Notes under the pieces: model-generated
Told to the model about the DNA's origin: nothing
Seen by the model: the letters and a program-made list of their open reading frames with translations, nothing else
Database searches by the model: none
From: CAZERD01 sp964515405
GTDB taxonomy: Bacteria; Campylobacterota_A; Desulfurellia; Desulfurellales; CAZERD01
Length of the DNA: 6,197 bases
Reading direction: 5' to 3'
Assembly: GCA_964515405.1 (NCBI GenBank)
Contig: CAZERD010000063.1
Span: forward strand, 1-6,197
Translations under genes and position numbers: made by a program
Shown here: piece after piece, positions 5,727 to 6,197 of the stretch
How the letters are laid out: the number at the start of each line of letters is the position of its first letter
Position numbering within the stretch: the stretch's first letter is position 1

Positions 5727-5838
5727 CCATCTCCTCCAGAACCTCAGCAAAAAGCAGCCTGAACGTTGTAGGTCTGCATTTAAATGCTGACAGATTCCTT
5801 CTCAACCACTCCTTGTACTCTTCATCATCCCTTGCCAT
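5710..5838 (-). CDS. 42-residue unrecognised ORF, candidate antitoxin for the MazF-like toxin
   Basis: An ATG at 5838 opens 42 codons to a TGA at 5710-5712. The product begins MARDDEEYKEWLRR, has the middle AFKCRPTTFRLLF and ends AEVLEEMDDKEG. It is highly charged (11 acidic, 8 basic residues) and predicted mostly helical, with an acidic tail. Position supports an antitoxin role: it lies directly upstream of the toxin, shares 17 nt with it, and its coding sequence contains the toxin's ribosome site. It overlaps the permease stop by 14 nt, and its own ribosome site is weak (GAGAG), suggesting coupling to the upstream gene. It is too short for a standard MazE with an AbrB-like DNA-binding domain plus a toxin-binding tail, and I recognise no family. 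It could also be a leader peptide coupling toxin translation. Confidence 0.6.
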   Translation of the reverse strand: MARDDEEYKEWLRRNLSAFKCRPTTFRLLFAEVLEEMDDKEG

Positions 5839-6197
5839 AATCTCTCGCAACCAACATATATACAGACGGAACCACAAAAATAGTAAACAGTGTCCCTATA
5901 CCCAGACCCGCTGTTATAACAAGACCTATATCAAATCTACTAACAGCACCAGGCCCCGTAGCAAAAAGAAGTGGAACTACACCTAGTATCATGGCGGCAG
6001 TAGTCATAAGTATAGGTCTCAACCTTATAGCAGCAGCCCTTTCCACAGCTTCCCTCTTGCTCAATCCATCCATTTGCAGGTCGTTGGCAAACCTAACTAT
6101 CAAAATACCGTGTTTACTTATCAACCCTATAAGCGTAACAAGACCTACCATCGTGTATATATTCACACTGGCAAAACCCATGCTTATAAATATCAAT
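5825..6197 (-). CDS. RND multidrug efflux permease (HAE1/AcrB family), C-terminal part only
   Basis: About 124 C-terminal residues are visible; the gene continues beyond the window edge. AcrB-family permeases are trimeric inner-membrane proton/drug antiporters that work with a periplasmic adaptor and an outer-membrane channel. Signatures of the last membrane helices are present: VGLVTLIGLISKHGILIVRFA, then the loop EAVERAAAIRLRPILMTTAA, then MILGVVPLLFATGPGAVSRF, and a final helix TLFTIFVVPSVYMLVA before the short tail RDYGKG. Frame and motifs are intact to the stop at 5825-5827, so the visible part looks functional. Its stop lies inside the start of the 42-residue ORF, so the toxin pair is read as the tail of this transcript, perhaps an efflux operon with the adaptor gene upstream. 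Confidence 0.92.
   Translation of the reverse strand, partial: LIFISMGFASVNIYTMVGLVTLIGLISKHGILIVRFANDLQMDGLSKREAVERAAAIRLRPILMTTAAMILGVVPLLFATGPGAVSRFDIGLVITAGLGIGTLFTIFVVPSVYMLVARDYGKG

Noticed and set aside
5367..5750. Longer toxin start at TTG 5750
   Set aside because: The extra eight residues are not typical of the family, and the GGAGGAG site is placed for the ATG at 5726.
1..6197. CRISPR array, insertion sequence or duplicated tRNA attachment site
   Set aside because: No regularly spaced repeats, no transposase motifs or paired terminal repeats, and no second copy of the tRNA 3' end were found by reading.

Overview
The window looks like chromosome of a Gram-negative, probably anaerobic bacterium of moderate GC. 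Gram-negative is supported by the C-terminus of an RND efflux permease, remnants of a type II secretion pseudopilin, and a probable outer-membrane barrel. Anaerobic respiration is suggested by a split-Soret-type dihaem cytochrome c followed by a formate-dehydrogenase-type cytochrome b. Split-Soret cytochromes are known from sulfate reducers such as Desulfovibrio, so a Desulfobacterota-like host is my best guess. The sequence alone does not fix the taxon.

Layout. At 1-63 is the 3' part of a tRNA-Arg (anticodon CCT). From about 64 to 2455 the DNA is a gene graveyard holding five recognisable or suspected pseudogenes: an unidentified minus-strand remnant ending at a hairpin that faces the tRNA; an outer-membrane/secreted protein whose signal peptide is broken by a 10-bp tandem duplication; a GspG-type pseudopilin with several small indels; and, on the minus strand, two different polysaccharide flippase genes (one a truncated N-terminus, one a longer frameshifted copy). 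Many lesions sit in homopolymers or short repeats. From about 2618 the sequence is intact again: a sigma70-type promoter and strong ribosome binding site lead into a 247-residue metallo-beta-lactamase-fold hydrolase resembling N-acyl-homoserine lactonases.

The minus-strand half contains two intact gene groups. One is a two-gene operon with its own extended -10 promoter. Its first gene is a 358-residue cytochrome with a Tat-like signal, conserved cysteines, two CxxCH haem sites and a probable C-terminal membrane helix. The second is a four-helix dihaem cytochrome b overlapping it by 23 nt. Together they could link the membrane quinone pool to a periplasmic redox centre. A GC-rich hairpin ends the operon and separates it from the convergent hydrolase gene. 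The other group is a chain of overlapping genes: the 3' end of an RND permease, a 42-residue unrecognised ORF, and a MazF/PemK-family toxin. The small ORF sits exactly where an antitoxin would be and was found by reading the gap by eye.

The most interesting items are the membrane-anchored split-Soret/cytochrome b module, the tiny candidate antitoxin overlapping both its neighbours, and the unusually readable record of recent gene decay.
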